This document shows positions 9,569-17,407 of a DNA stretch of 37,055 nucleotides, piece by piece. Made by a program: the position numbers and the translations under genes. The stretch covers positions 1 through 37,055 of the forward strand of contig CAKQBG010000014.1 of assembly GCA_934216145.1 (NCBI GenBank). The letters are read 5' to 3'. Source of the stretch: an uncultured Anaeroplasma sp. (GTDB taxonomy: Bacteria; Bacillota_I; Bacilli_A; Acholeplasmatales; Anaeroplasmataceae). Position 1 is the stretch's first letter, and every line of letters begins with the position of its first letter. The notes beneath the pieces are model-generated. The model worked only from the letters and a program-made list of their open reading frames with translations. It was not told the origin of the DNA and did not search any database.

Positions 9569-9589
9569 ACTTCTAAATGGAGGATACAA

Positions 9590-10519
9590 ATGAACTATTT
9601 TACTAATGATAAACATTATAATACTCTAAATGAATACTATAAAGCTAAATTTCATAAAAAGGTAGCAAAAATAGCTTTAAATGCTTCCTTCACCTGCCCA
9701 AACAAGGATGGAAAAAAAGGTTATGGAGGCTGTAGCTATTGTACACCACTAGGAAGTGGAGATTACGCTGGAAATATAAACCATCCCCTAGATATGCAAT
9801 TTCTAGAGATAAAAGCAATTATGAATAAAAAATGGCCTGATTGTCTATACATTCCCTACTTTCAAGCCAACTCAAATACCTACGCTAGTGTAGAAAAGCT
9901 AAAAGAAACCTATGAGCCTGTTTTAGCATTAGACCCCAATATAATTGGAATAGCTATTGCGACAAGAGCGGACTGTTTACCTGATGATGTTATAGAATAC
10001 CTTAGTGAGCTTAATACTAGATACCCAGTTCAAATAGAGTTAGGATTACAAACATCAAATGAAGAAACAGGAAAAAGAATAAATAGACTTTCAACAAATG
10101 AAGAGTTTATAAATTCTGTTAATAAGCTAAGAAAAAATAATATTGAGGTGGTAGTCCATATAATTAATGGACTACCTAACGAAACAGAAAAAGATATGCT
10201 TAATACAATTGATTTTATTAATAAATTAGATATACAAGGAATAAAAATTCATTCTCTTCTTTTATTAGATAATACTAAAATGTATCAAGAATATCTAGAA
10301 AATCCCTTTCATATTCTAACGCTAGAGGAATATGTTGATATTACAGTTAAGCAAATAACAAGATTAAAAGACTCTATAATAATTCATAGACTAGCCGCAG
10401 ATGGAGTAATAACAAATCTAGTAGAGCCTAAATGGAGTATAAGAAAGCTAGTAGTAATGAATGAAATAGACAAAAAAATGAGGAGATTAAATTTATATCA
10501 AGGTATGACATCAATCTAA
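9590..10519 (+). CDS. TIGR01212 family radical SAM protein (YhcC/YtqA-like)
   Basis: The 309-residue protein carries the radical SAM cluster motif as Cys36-x11-Cys48-x2-Cys51 within CPNKDGKKGYGGCSYC. This spacing and the following GSGDYAG are typical of the TIGR01212 subfamily (E. coli YhcC, B. subtilis YtqA). Further family signatures are YFQANSNTYA, ELGLQTSN and HIINGLPNET. The enzyme should bind a [4Fe-4S] cluster and SAM in the cytosol; its substrate is not well established. I start it at the ATG at 9590, which has GGAGG 6 nt upstream. A TTG-initiated extension from 9560 overlaps the promoter -10. Its stop overlaps the convergent LeuRS-like gene by 9 bp. Confidence 0.92.
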   Translation: MNYFTNDKHYNTLNEYYKAKFHKKVAKIALNASFTCPNKDGKKGYGGCSYCTPLGSGDYAGNINHPLDMQFLEIKAIMNKKWPDCLYIPYFQANSNTYASVEKLKETYEPVLALDPNIIGIAIATRADCLPDDVIEYLSELNTRYPVQIELGLQTSNEETGKRINRLSTNEEFINSVNKLRKNNIEVVVHIINGLPNETEKDMLNTIDFINKLDIQGIKIHSLLLLDNTKMYQEYLENPFHILTLEEYVDITVKQITRLKDSIIIHRLAADGVITNLVEPKWSIRKLVVMNEIDKKMRRLNLYQGMTSI

Positions 10520-12520
10520 CCAACCCTCATTAATTATGGAGTATCTACTATTAAATAATTCCTTATATATTTCATCAGATAAATATGGCATTATAGGATA
10601 AATTGAGGACAAATACCTAAGTATTTGTCTTTTTGTTGCTTTAGAGTTCATATTTTTTCTACTAAAGCTTATTACTAATGAAACATATTCAATAATATTC
10701 CTATCATCTAAATATTTTTGAGCATTCCTAATGAAAATATCCATTTCATAATCTAAGTTTGGATTTAATTCCATGTTCTTATTTAATAATGATGTTTTTA
10801 AAGATTTAATTAACAAATCAAAATCTGATAGCTCATCTCTATTAAAAATAAAATCATTCTCTAAAGGCTTACTCATAAAATATAATCTAATAGAATCAGG
10901 AGAATATTCCTGTAAAAGATAATCAAAATCAACAAAATTATTATTTTTTCTACTAATTTCCTTTTCTTTAATATCTAAGTTTTTACCAACTACAGCTATT
11001 TTCTTAAATAATGGTGGAATATCATAATCAAATTCTCTTTTTAAATAGTTATATAAAACTAAAGGTATAAATAGTTCAGTTAAAATATTTTCCTTTTTTA
11101 TAGAACTAAACACAAAAGGAGCCCACTTATTTAATTCCTCCCTAGTATTATTGGAAAAAATACTATCATTTAAAGCAATCTCATCATATAAAATAGAAAT
11201 AATGGGATAGCTACCAATTGAAAATAAATTATTAATTGTACCCTCTATCGCTCTACCTGGTACATCTACACCTTCATTTAAGATAGGTCTAAATTGAGAA
11301 GAAAAATTATATGGTAAAAAGTTTTCTAAAGAATAAAGCTTATAATTCTCATCAATTAAAAATGGAAATAACGCGCCAAATGGATCTAATGATGATAATA
11401 ATATTTTCTTTAGCCCATAATCATATACAATATCACCAATACCCTCACTAGAAAAAACATTAAATATCTTCTCTTTAGCTCTATTTAAGGAGAGGTCATT
11501 TAATAAATCAGAATTAATTAATAAACCATTTTCAATAATCTTAATAGATTCAATATCTAATTCCTTACAAATAGCTTCATCATCACTATCAATATCAGGA
11601 ATACCTAAATGAATACCAGTTCCAATAATATTAGAAATAAATATAGGAATATCTTTCATAGTTAATGGATTTTTAGCATAAATTCCACTAAAAAAAGAAT
11701 TAACTCTTCCTTCAAAAAAATTAATTAAAGAATTATATTCATTAATATCTATAAGGGTATTAATATCATAATCTCCTAATAAATAATCAGGATTAATTAA
11801 TATAAAGCTAACACCAGCTAAATACTCAGGATTATCCATTTTAATAACTAAAGATTTATTATTACTTAATTGTAAATTTAATGATAAGCTTTTAATAGGC
11901 ATTAAATAATTAATTAAATTATTCTTTATTTCATCACTAGTATCTAATCTCTTAATATCAGAAATAAGCTCAGGAGTAATAGAATCAATATCTAAATAAA
12001 ACACTCTTCTATTAACCATAGGTAAATCAGATGAGGGAGTATTTAAAGAATCATAAATCTTATTATTCTCATCATCATAATATACCTTTAAATTATCATA
12101 TTTAATATAACCTTTATTGTATAGTTCAATAAAAAATAATTGAAGATTAGATAAATATTCATCATGCCTCATATCAATAGTTTTACTTTTATTAACTCCA
12201 ATACCCAAATAAAGCATTTGTCTTAATAAATTAATAGAAAGCTCATCGGATATTTTATTTTGTTGTTTCTTATTTTCTAAATATGATCTATTACATAAAG
12301 AATCAAAGCCAACTGGAAATAAAACATTTTTATTTTTTAATCTTTCATATCTAGCTTCAATATCAGATGCTAAAAGCTCCCTAATTCTTAAATCCTGAAA
12401 ACCATAAATATCCGCTCTAGGTATAGATGAAATGATACTTATTTTTTCCTTTAAGCAATCATTTTCAATCATAAAGCATTTATCATTTTGCCATTTAGTA
12501 TACCATTCATAAATATCCAT
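10511..12520 (-). CDS. Leucyl-tRNA synthetase-like protein with degenerate active site
   Basis: The 669-residue protein is recognisable along its whole length as a class I LeuRS relative. LASDIEARYERLKNKNVLFPVGFD matches the LeuRS segment after HIGH ([24 protein letters not shown]). SGIYAKNPLTMKDIPIFI then GTGIHLGIPD match the CP1 editing domain (TGAYAINP, GTGAIMAVPAHD). SPDSIRLYFMSKPLEND matches GADTLRLY. The C-terminus (IYPIMPYLSDEIYKEL) matches the helical anticodon-binding domain. The LeuRS C-terminal domain is absent. The key motifs are gone: HIGH aligns with QDLR (residues 42-45), KMSKS with EISRK (521-525), and the editing TTRPDT with KMDNPE. Aminoacylation is therefore unlikely, and a regulatory or scaffold role is inference. 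AGGAGGTGA lies 7 nt before the chosen ATG. The TGA stop overlaps the convergent radical SAM gene by 9 bp. The gene follows acpP across a hairpin. Confidence 0.8.
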   Translation of the reverse strand: MDIYEWYTKWQNDKCFMIENDCLKEKISIISSIPRADIYGFQDLRIRELLASDIEARYERLKNKNVLFPVGFDSLCNRSYLENKKQQNKISDELSINLLRQMLYLGIGVNKSKTIDMRHDEYLSNLQLFFIELYNKGYIKYDNLKVYYDDENNKIYDSLNTPSSDLPMVNRRVFYLDIDSITPELISDIKRLDTSDEIKNNLINYLMPIKSLSLNLQLSNNKSLVIKMDNPEYLAGVSFILINPDYLLGDYDINTLIDINEYNSLINFFEGRVNSFFSGIYAKNPLTMKDIPIFISNIIGTGIHLGIPDIDSDDEAICKELDIESIKIIENGLLINSDLLNDLSLNRAKEKIFNVFSSEGIGDIVYDYGLKKILLSSLDPFGALFPFLIDENYKLYSLENFLPYNFSSQFRPILNEGVDVPGRAIEGTINNLFSIGSYPIISILYDEIALNDSIFSNNTREELNKWAPFVFSSIKKENILTELFIPLVLYNYLKREFDYDIPPLFKKIAVVGKNLDIKEKEISRKNNNFVDFDYLLQEYSPDSIRLYFMSKPLENDFIFNRDELSDFDLLIKSLKTSLLNKNMELNPNLDYEMDIFIRNAQKYLDDRNIIEYVSLVISFSRKNMNSKATKRQILRYLSSIYPIMPYLSDEIYKELFNSRYSIINEGWLD

Positions 12521-12541
12521 TTCATCACCTCCTAACAAATT

Positions 12542-12564
12542 AAAAAGGGCCCTTTGCCCTTTTT
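12542..12564 (-). terminator. Hairpin terminator or attenuator between acpP and the LeuRS-like gene
   Basis: A perfect 9-bp stem, AAAAAGGGC with GCCCTTTTT and a 5-nt loop, overlaps the acpP stop codon. On the minus strand it ends in a short U-tract. No room for a promoter remains between it and the LeuRS-like AGGAGG, so that gene is probably expressed by partial readthrough. Confidence 0.75.
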
Positions 12565-12799
12565 ACTTTTTTATTAATGTTTCAATATAATTAACTATTC
12601 CTCTAACAGTTGAATCGTCTTGAAGCTTATCAACATCAATCTCGATACCATACTCATCCTCTAAATCCATTATTACCTGTACAGCATCAATACTATCAGC
12701 ATGTAAATCTTTTTTAAGGTCTGTATCAAGTGTTATTTTATCTGGATCAACCTTAATATTATTAACGATTGTCTCCTTAACTTTTTCAAAAACTGACAT
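12563..12799 (-). CDS. acpP: Acyl carrier protein
   Basis: The 78-residue acidic protein has the phosphopantetheine site DSIDAV with Ser36; the usual motif is DSLD, and Ile is a known variant. The flanking helices (LDTDLKKDLHA before, EDEYGIEIDVDKLQ after) are typical of ACP. As holo-protein it carries acyl chains in cytosolic fatty acid synthesis. AAGGAGG lies 7 nt before the ATG and a strong promoter precedes it. It is not in the common plsX-fabD-fabG context but stands between the threonine operon and the LeuRS-like gene. It could be the main ACP or a dedicated paralogue; the window cannot decide. Confidence 0.93.
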   Translation of the reverse strand: MSVFEKVKETIVNNIKVDPDKITLDTDLKKDLHADSIDAVQVIMDLEDEYGIEIDVDKLQDDSTVRGIVNYIETLIKK

Positions 12800-12822
12800 A
12801 CAATTGCCTCCTTATAGTATAG

Positions 12823-12851
12823 ATTATACCAAATTACAATAATTTTGTAAA
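12823..12851 (-). promoter_or_regulatory. SigA-type promoter of acpP
   Basis: On the minus strand TTTACA (12846-12851) and TATAAT (12823-12828) are 17 bp apart, with TGG in front of the -10 (extended -10). I see no FapR-like palindrome. Confidence 0.8.
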
Positions 12852-12870
12852 CATTTCTACCGCTTAAGAA

Positions 12871-13290
12871 TTAATGAAGATTATCATCTATTATATTAAT
12901 TTCGTAATTTAATAGATTAAACTCATCTAAAATATTAGAAAATGTATTTATATCATAGGTATATAATATAATACCTAGCTTTGCTATACCATCAGTTAAA
13001 TTAACTCTATTAATACTAACAATACTAATATCATCTCTATTTAAATTCTTAATAAACTCATCTACTAATACTCTATTAATCATCACTAATACATTAACTA
13101 GGTTTCTAGGCATTTTACTATATTCACTAACATAATCTTTATATTTGTAATAGGTTGCTCTAGACAAATCAACTGCCTTGCAGGCATCAATTATCTTAGC
13201 TCCATCATTAACCATTTTCTTTATTTTGATAACCTTCTCAAAACAATTAGGTAATACCTTTTTATTAATAATATAAAAAGTGTCACTCAT
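12871..13290 (-). CDS. PheB-like ACT domain protein with N-terminal HTH
   Basis: The 139-residue protein starts with YIINKKVLPNCFEKVIKIKKMV and a helix-turn-helix-like segment (IIDACKAVDLSRATYYKYKD, about 34-53). It continues into an ACT domain (about 66-135). This is the architecture of the PheB/UPF0735 family. ACT domains usually bind amino acids and control biosynthetic enzymes. Here the gene overlaps the end of thrB by 8 bp as the third gene of the threonine operon, so homoserine or threonine sensing is a fair inference. It is not shown by the sequence. The following gene, acpP, has its own promoter. Confidence 0.8.
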   Translation of the reverse strand: MSDTFYIINKKVLPNCFEKVIKIKKMVNDGAKIIDACKAVDLSRATYYKYKDYVSEYSKMPRNLVNVLVMINRVLVDEFIKNLNRDDISIVSINRVNLTDGIAKLGIILYTYDINTFSNILDEFNLLNYEINIIDDNLH

Positions 13291-14137
13291 AAATCATAAC
13301 CCCATCACTTACGGTAACTTCCTTAACTAAATAGCCAAACTCCTTAAGTCTATAAGAAAGCCCATAGCTATCAGAAATAACTAGCATTGTAGAACCACTA
13401 CCAGAAATAATTAAGCTCGCATTACAATTATTACATACTTTTTTTATTTCTTCAAATTTAGGAATAAGCTTCATACGATATGGTTCATGAATTCTATCAT
13501 CTAATATATCCATTAAAAGATTCATATTACCATCCTCTAAAGCTCTAGGAAGATTAATAATTCTAGATAAATTGTAAACACAATCATTAATACTATAGCT
13601 ACTAGGTAATACCCCTCTAGCCTCATGAGTTGAAATTCTCTTATCAGGAATAATTACCATAAGCTTTAGCTTATCGGAAACTCTATAACAATTATGATAA
13701 TATTTATCACCCTTTTTATAGCTTGTCACAAAATTACCATAAATCGCTGGGGCAACATTATCAGGATGTCCCTCTAGCTTAGTCGCAAGATTAAAGCACT
13801 CATCTTTTGTTAATGGATTATTCAATATTTTATTCGCCCCAAATATACCACCAACAATTAAAGCTGATGATGAGCCTAAGCCTCTAGAGGAAGGAATATC
13901 ACCCCTCATAGTTATTTTAGCGTTAATAATTTCTTTATTTAAATACTTAAATACCTCACTATACGCTTGAAATAATAAATTATTACTAGGAGTAGAAAAT
14001 TCCTTTTCAAAGCCTTCTAAAATAGTTTTATTGCTTTCCTCAAATGTAAATTCATCATATATACTTAACGCAATACCACAAACATCAAAGCCAATACAAA
14101 CATTCGCACTAGTAGCTGCTACTTTGACTGTAAACAT
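13283..14137 (-). CDS. thrB: Homoserine kinase
   Basis: This GHMP-family kinase of 284 residues phosphorylates homoserine to O-phosphohomoserine, the substrate of ThrC. It shows the ATP-binding loop PSSRGLGSSSALIVGG (about residues 82-97), the early VKVAATSANVCIGFD motif and the C-terminal GSGSTMLVI. Its start lies 19 bp inside the end of thrC and its end overlaps the ACT gene by 8 bp, which indicates tight translational coupling. Homoserine dehydrogenase is not in this window. Confidence 0.95.
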   Translation of the reverse strand: MFTVKVAATSANVCIGFDVCGIALSIYDEFTFEESNKTILEGFEKEFSTPSNNLLFQAYSEVFKYLNKEIINAKITMRGDIPSSRGLGSSSALIVGGIFGANKILNNPLTKDECFNLATKLEGHPDNVAPAIYGNFVTSYKKGDKYYHNCYRVSDKLKLMVIIPDKRISTHEARGVLPSSYSINDCVYNLSRIINLPRALEDGNMNLLMDILDDRIHEPYRMKLIPKFEEIKKVCNNCNASLIISGSGSTMLVISDSYGLSYRLKEFGYLVKEVTVSDGVMIYE

Positions 14138-15534
14138 TTTATCACTTCCACAATCTTATTCTCAATAGAGTCTAAATCAAAAACCTCTCTTTTTATTTCT
14201 GGATAATTTAATACACTAGGAATATCCTTATTAATAACCTTACTTAAGCTTTCAAGTGCGTTATCACTACTATAGCCTAATGCCTGTAATACAGTTTCAG
14301 GAAACTTAAATGGAGATGCTGTAGACAATATTATAGTTTTATAATCATTATTTACTTCTTTTTTATACTTTAAATAAGCACCATATGCTACTGAGGTATG
14401 AGGATCAATTGCGTAATTATATTTATCAAATACATTCTTAATAATATTTAAAGTTTCATTTTCATCTGTTGAATAGCCATAAAAAAAATCAAAAGGATTA
14501 TTAAAACTATATTTACCATTTTCCTTAAGCTCATTCATCTTTAACGCTAGCTTATTAGTGTCTTCATTTAAAGCATAATATAAAAAACGTTCAAAATTTG
14601 AAGAAATAACTATATCCATAGATGGAGAATTAGTCTTATAAAATTCTCTATTTTTATTATAGGTATTAGTATTGAAATAATCAGTTAAAACATTATTCTT
14701 ATTTGAAGCGCAAACTAAATCATTAATGGGTAATCCCATCATTTTAGCATAAAATCCTGCAAAAATATTACCGAAATTACCTGTTGGAACAACAAAATTA
14801 ACTAATTCATTTTCTTTAATCTCATTATTTCTTAAAAGCTTAATATAAGAATAAAAATAATACACAACCTGAGGAGCTAATCTAGCAATATTAATAGAAT
14901 TAGCACTAGAAATATTTAAATCCTTATGCTCAGAAAAGAATTTCTTAACCAAATTTTGACAATCATCAAAATTACCATTAACTGCATACATCTTAGCATT
15001 ATCACTTCTAAATGAGCACATTTGAGCCTCTTGAACTAATGATACTCCACCATTAGGATATAAAACAACAATTGAAATACCCGGAATATCCTTAAAGCCA
15101 TTTAATGCTGCTCCTCCAGTATCACCTGATGTAGCAGTTAAAATAGTTATATTTTTATCATAGCCAAGCTTCTTTTTAGATAACTTCATCAATCTAGGTA
15201 AAACAACTAAAGCAAGATCCTTAAAAGCTAAGGTAGGACCATGAAAAAGCTCTAAAAAATAAGAATTATCACATTTATGTAAATCAACAACATCATCAAT
15301 ATCAAATGCCTTATAGGCATTTGATATTTCTAATTCTAATTCCTCTAATTCAAATTCAGGAAAAAATACCTTTAATATCTTTGAAGCCATTACAGGATAG
15401 CTATCATTAATTAAATCCTTATAATTAATCTTATTAACCTTATCTAATACATATAATCCTGAATCAGGGGCTAATCCATTTAAAATAGCCTCTGGTGAAG
15501 AAATAAGCTTATTACCTCTAGTACTGTGAAACAT
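14119..15534 (-). CDS. thrC: Threonine synthase
   Basis: The 471-residue PLP enzyme converts O-phosphohomoserine to threonine. The Schiff-base lysine is Lys105 in FHGPTLAFKDLA, and ATSGDTGGAAL and the phosphate-binding PTGNFGNIFAG are clear. The N-terminus (MFHSTRGNKLISSPEAILNGLAPDSGLYV) is that of the longer, E. coli/yeast-like ThrC class. The start at 15534 has GGGAGG 7 nt upstream; the ATG at 15549 lies ahead of this site and is unlikely. It is the first gene of thrC-thrB-ACT. Confidence 0.95.
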   Translation of the reverse strand: MFHSTRGNKLISSPEAILNGLAPDSGLYVLDKVNKINYKDLINDSYPVMASKILKVFFPEFELEELELEISNAYKAFDIDDVVDLHKCDNSYFLELFHGPTLAFKDLALVVLPRLMKLSKKKLGYDKNITILTATSGDTGGAALNGFKDIPGISIVVLYPNGGVSLVQEAQMCSFRSDNAKMYAVNGNFDDCQNLVKKFFSEHKDLNISSANSINIARLAPQVVYYFYSYIKLLRNNEIKENELVNFVVPTGNFGNIFAGFYAKMMGLPINDLVCASNKNNVLTDYFNTNTYNKNREFYKTNSPSMDIVISSNFERFLYYALNEDTNKLALKMNELKENGKYSFNNPFDFFYGYSTDENETLNIIKNVFDKYNYAIDPHTSVAYGAYLKYKKEVNNDYKTIILSTASPFKFPETVLQALGYSSDNALESLSKVINKDIPSVLNYPEIKREVFDLDSIENKIVEVIKCLQSK

Positions 15535-15560
15535 AATCAATCCTCCCATATATGCTTAAT

Positions 15561-15589
15561 ATTATAATATGTTTTCAATAGTTAAACAA
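15561..15589 (-). promoter_or_regulatory. Probable promoter of the thrC-thrB-ACT operon
   Basis: On the minus strand TTGTTT (15584-15589) and TATAAT (15561-15566) are spaced by 17 bp, about 27 nt before the thrC start. The leader is too short for a T-box or a riboswitch. Confidence 0.6.
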
Positions 15590-15602
15590 GATTTATTATT
15601 AT

Positions 15603-16511
15603 TCATTTTAAATGTAGTAATAATTCATATAAGCTTACATTATCATTACATAATTCATTAATATCAATATTATTACCAATAAACTCTACATATTCTCCTA
15701 TAGCAAATAAAGAATTAGCTTCAATAAATAAATGATTCATACATAAAAGACCAATAGAATTATAATAATTACCTTTATAAAATACTTTATATTTATTTTT
15801 TCTATTTAAACCATTATAATAGCCAATATCAATGATTGCGTAATACATATCCTGGCTTGCTTTAAATTCCTCATTATAACCTAATACACCATTTTTCTTT
15901 AAAAACTTTAAAGCTATAATTTTCCCATATAATTTAATAGAATTTTGATAAGCTAAAATACCAATCCTTAAAGGTACATTATAATTATTATATAATATAC
16001 TTCCTCCAAAGTGATATCTCTTATTATATTGACTACATAAGCTACTATAATGAAAAATAATAGTATTATAGCTATTAGTTAATTTAGGAATATGAAAATA
16101 TATTTCTTCTACCATATCATCTAATAAATATTTATTATCTAGATTTTTAACTCCAAATCTATGCATACCAACATCAACCTTTAAGGCCATATTAATATTA
16201 TTTTCTTTATAATATTGATACTCACTATCATTTTCTACACTAGGAGTAATTTGATATTCTTTTAATATATCTAAATTACATTTACTGTTAGCAAGTAATA
16301 ATATTCTTATATTACTATCTATTTTTCTTATCCTTATGGCATCTACATAATCTATTACAGCAAGCTCTTTTATTCCTGCCTTAGAGGCAAGTAAAGTTAT
16401 TTTTTCAATTCCCAAGCCATAGGCATCATTTTTTACAACAAGACAAATACCATTATTATCTTTAATTTCCTTTAAATTATTAAAAATGGTACTATAAGAT
16501 ATCATTAACAT
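15603..16511 (-). CDS. alr: Alanine racemase, shortened form
   Basis: Alr interconverts L- and D-alanine for peptidoglycan and teichoic acid. The PLP lysine is Lys27 in VVKNDAYGLG, Arg118 sits in KVDVGMHRFG, and the second catalytic base Tyr212 in GYNEEF. The C-terminal beta domain shows IIDIGYYNGLNR and GLLCMNH, ending with the SLYELLLHL helix. It has 302 residues against the usual 360-390. The loss is mostly in the second half of the barrel, between FHYSSLCSQ and the LRIGILAY strand, and the usual CMDQ is CMNH. All main catalytic residues remain, so activity is plausible. GGTGA lies 6 nt before the ATG at 16511. The gene may run into thrC, since no terminator is seen. Confidence 0.8.
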   Translation of the reverse strand: MLMISYSTIFNNLKEIKDNNGICLVVKNDAYGLGIEKITLLASKAGIKELAVIDYVDAIRIRKIDSNIRILLLANSKCNLDILKEYQITPSVENDSEYQYYKENNINMALKVDVGMHRFGVKNLDNKYLLDDMVEEIYFHIPKLTNSYNTIIFHYSSLCSQYNKRYHFGGSILYNNYNVPLRIGILAYQNSIKLYGKIIALKFLKKNGVLGYNEEFKASQDMYYAIIDIGYYNGLNRKNKYKVFYKGNYYNSIGLLCMNHLFIEANSLFAIGEYVEFIGNNIDINELCNDNVSLYELLLHLK

Positions 16512-16590
16512 ATAAAATCACCATACTAATATATGGATACATTTTTAATTTAATGCATATACTAATACTGGTGATACATTGGAATCTTTA

Positions 16591-16656
16591 ATGATTATTT
16601 TAGTACTTTTTCTTATACTTTATGCCATTTATAGGCTTCCAATGTCAAAGGCTTAG
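16591..16656 (+). CDS. Candidate tiny hydrophobic peptide (21 aa), type I toxin-like
   Basis: The frame encodes MIILVLFLILYAIYRLPMSKA, a single hydrophobic segment followed by a short basic tail, similar in form to Ibs or Ldr type toxins. A weak ribosome binding site (TTGGAA) lies 6-8 nt upstream. The 9 bases around that site (ACATTGGAA, 16576-16584) are perfectly complementary to TTCCAATGT (16637-16645) inside the 3' part of the frame, and a terminator follows directly. Such 5'-3' pairing that hides the start site is known from type I toxin mRNAs. No clear + strand promoter is visible and no homology is claimed. It may be a non-coding RNA or chance. Confidence 0.3.
   Translation: MIILVLFLILYAIYRLPMSKA
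16619..16648 (-). promoter_or_regulatory. Minus-strand promoter for alr leader, antisense to the mini-gene
   Basis: On the minus strand a perfect TTGACA (16643-16648) is followed after 18 bp by CATAAA (16619-16624) with TGG in front of it. Transcription would start near 16612. The transcript would run antisense to the start of the candidate mini-gene and then into alr, giving alr a leader of about 100 nt. Confidence 0.5.
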
Positions 16657-16669
16657 CATCTTGCTGAGC
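16651..16669 (+). terminator. Intrinsic terminator after the candidate mini-gene
   Basis: GCTTAGCA and TGCTGAGC form an 8-bp stem (one G-T pair) with a 3-nt loop, followed by seven Ts. It works only on the + strand, which shows that a + strand transcript exists in this gap. Confidence 0.8.
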
Positions 16670-16689
16670 TTTTTTTCATTCAAAAAAAA

Positions 16690-16711
16690 TATCCCAGAAT
16701 AATCTGGGATA
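16690..16711 (-). terminator. Intrinsic terminator after the lipoprotein gene
   Basis: The minus strand reads TATCCCAGA, a 4-nt loop, TCTGGGATA and a run of eight Ts. The 9-bp stem is perfect. Confidence 0.9.
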
Positions 16712-16714
16712 AAA

Positions 16715-17287
16715 TTAATTATTTTTATATAATTCATTAATTGAAAATAAATAATGTGCTAAGAATTCATAATTAATAACTAAAGAATCAGAATTCCCAT
16801 TATTTAAATAATTTTCAATTGCTGAATAATTATTTGATGAGGATGTATCAGCAAGAATATTACCCTTATTATAAACCATTAAAACAAATAAAGGCTTATC
16901 ACTTGTAGATGATGTAAATTCCTTATTACCAACAACTTCCTTAAATTCCTTTTGTGTTGATAAAGAAGCATTATAAACATCCTTTGAGCTGATAAAATAA
17001 ACATTTCCAGTATATCCTACAACATCAGCCTGTTCTTGAATCTTTGTAATAGCAGAACAAGCAGTTGAATCAGTTGATGAAGCAACGATTAAAGCGAATG
17101 TCTCTTTTGCATCTCTTTTGTCCTTTACCTCATCTAATGTTAAAGATTTATAAACATTTTCAGATTCAATAGTTGCACCTGCAGACTTCCAATCCTCATA
17201 AAAATTATAATTACTACAGCTTGCTAAAACAAATGTAGTTGAAATTAAAGCTAAAAATAATACTATACGTTTACTAAACTTAGTCAT
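16715..17287 (-). CDS. Lipoprotein, possibly thioredoxin-like fold
   Basis: The 190-residue protein has a lipoprotein signal peptide: basic start, hydrophobic core and lipobox VLASC with Cys24. It should be anchored outside the membrane. The mature part (about 65-145) shows the alternation FALIVASSTDSTAC...NVYFIS...KPLFVLMVYNKGNIL, which looks like a thioredoxin-type fold with one Cys where the CxxC would be. This is inference from pattern only. GGAGG lies 7 nt before the ATG, and the gene has its own promoter and terminator. Confidence 0.7.
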   Translation of the reverse strand: MTKFSKRIVLFLALISTTFVLASCSNYNFYEDWKSAGATIESENVYKSLTLDEVKDKRDAKETFALIVASSTDSTACSAITKIQEQADVVGYTGNVYFISSKDVYNASLSTQKEFKEVVGNKEFTSSTSDKPLFVLMVYNKGNILADTSSSNNYSAIENYLNNGNSDSLVINYEFLAHYLFSINELYKNN

Positions 17288-17316
17288 AGTAAAACCTCCA
17301 AAGAATAATCTTCTTT

Positions 17317-17345
17317 ATTATATACGATATAAAATTAATTTTCAA
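17317..17345 (-). promoter_or_regulatory. SigA-type promoter of the lipoprotein gene
   Basis: On the minus strand TTGAAA (17340-17345) and TATAAT (17317-17322) are 17 bp apart, 30 nt before the start codon. Confidence 0.8.
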
Positions 17346-17407
17346 GTAAAATTAATTTCAAGAATTATACCAAGGACATATAATTATAAATAAAAATGAA
17401 AAAATAA

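Noticed and set aside
9560..9589. Longer radical SAM protein starting at a TTG
   Set aside because: The start overlaps the -10 element and has no ribosome binding site; the ATG at 9590 has a perfect one.
10511..10513. Possible reassignment of TGA to Trp, as in mollicutes
   Set aside because: TGA ends the LeuRS-like gene at the expected family C-terminus, Trp codons are TGG, and the only tRNA-Trp seen has anticodon CCA.
15535..15602. T-box or riboswitch in front of thrC
   Set aside because: The space between promoter and start is under 30 nt and holds no T-box core or hairpin.
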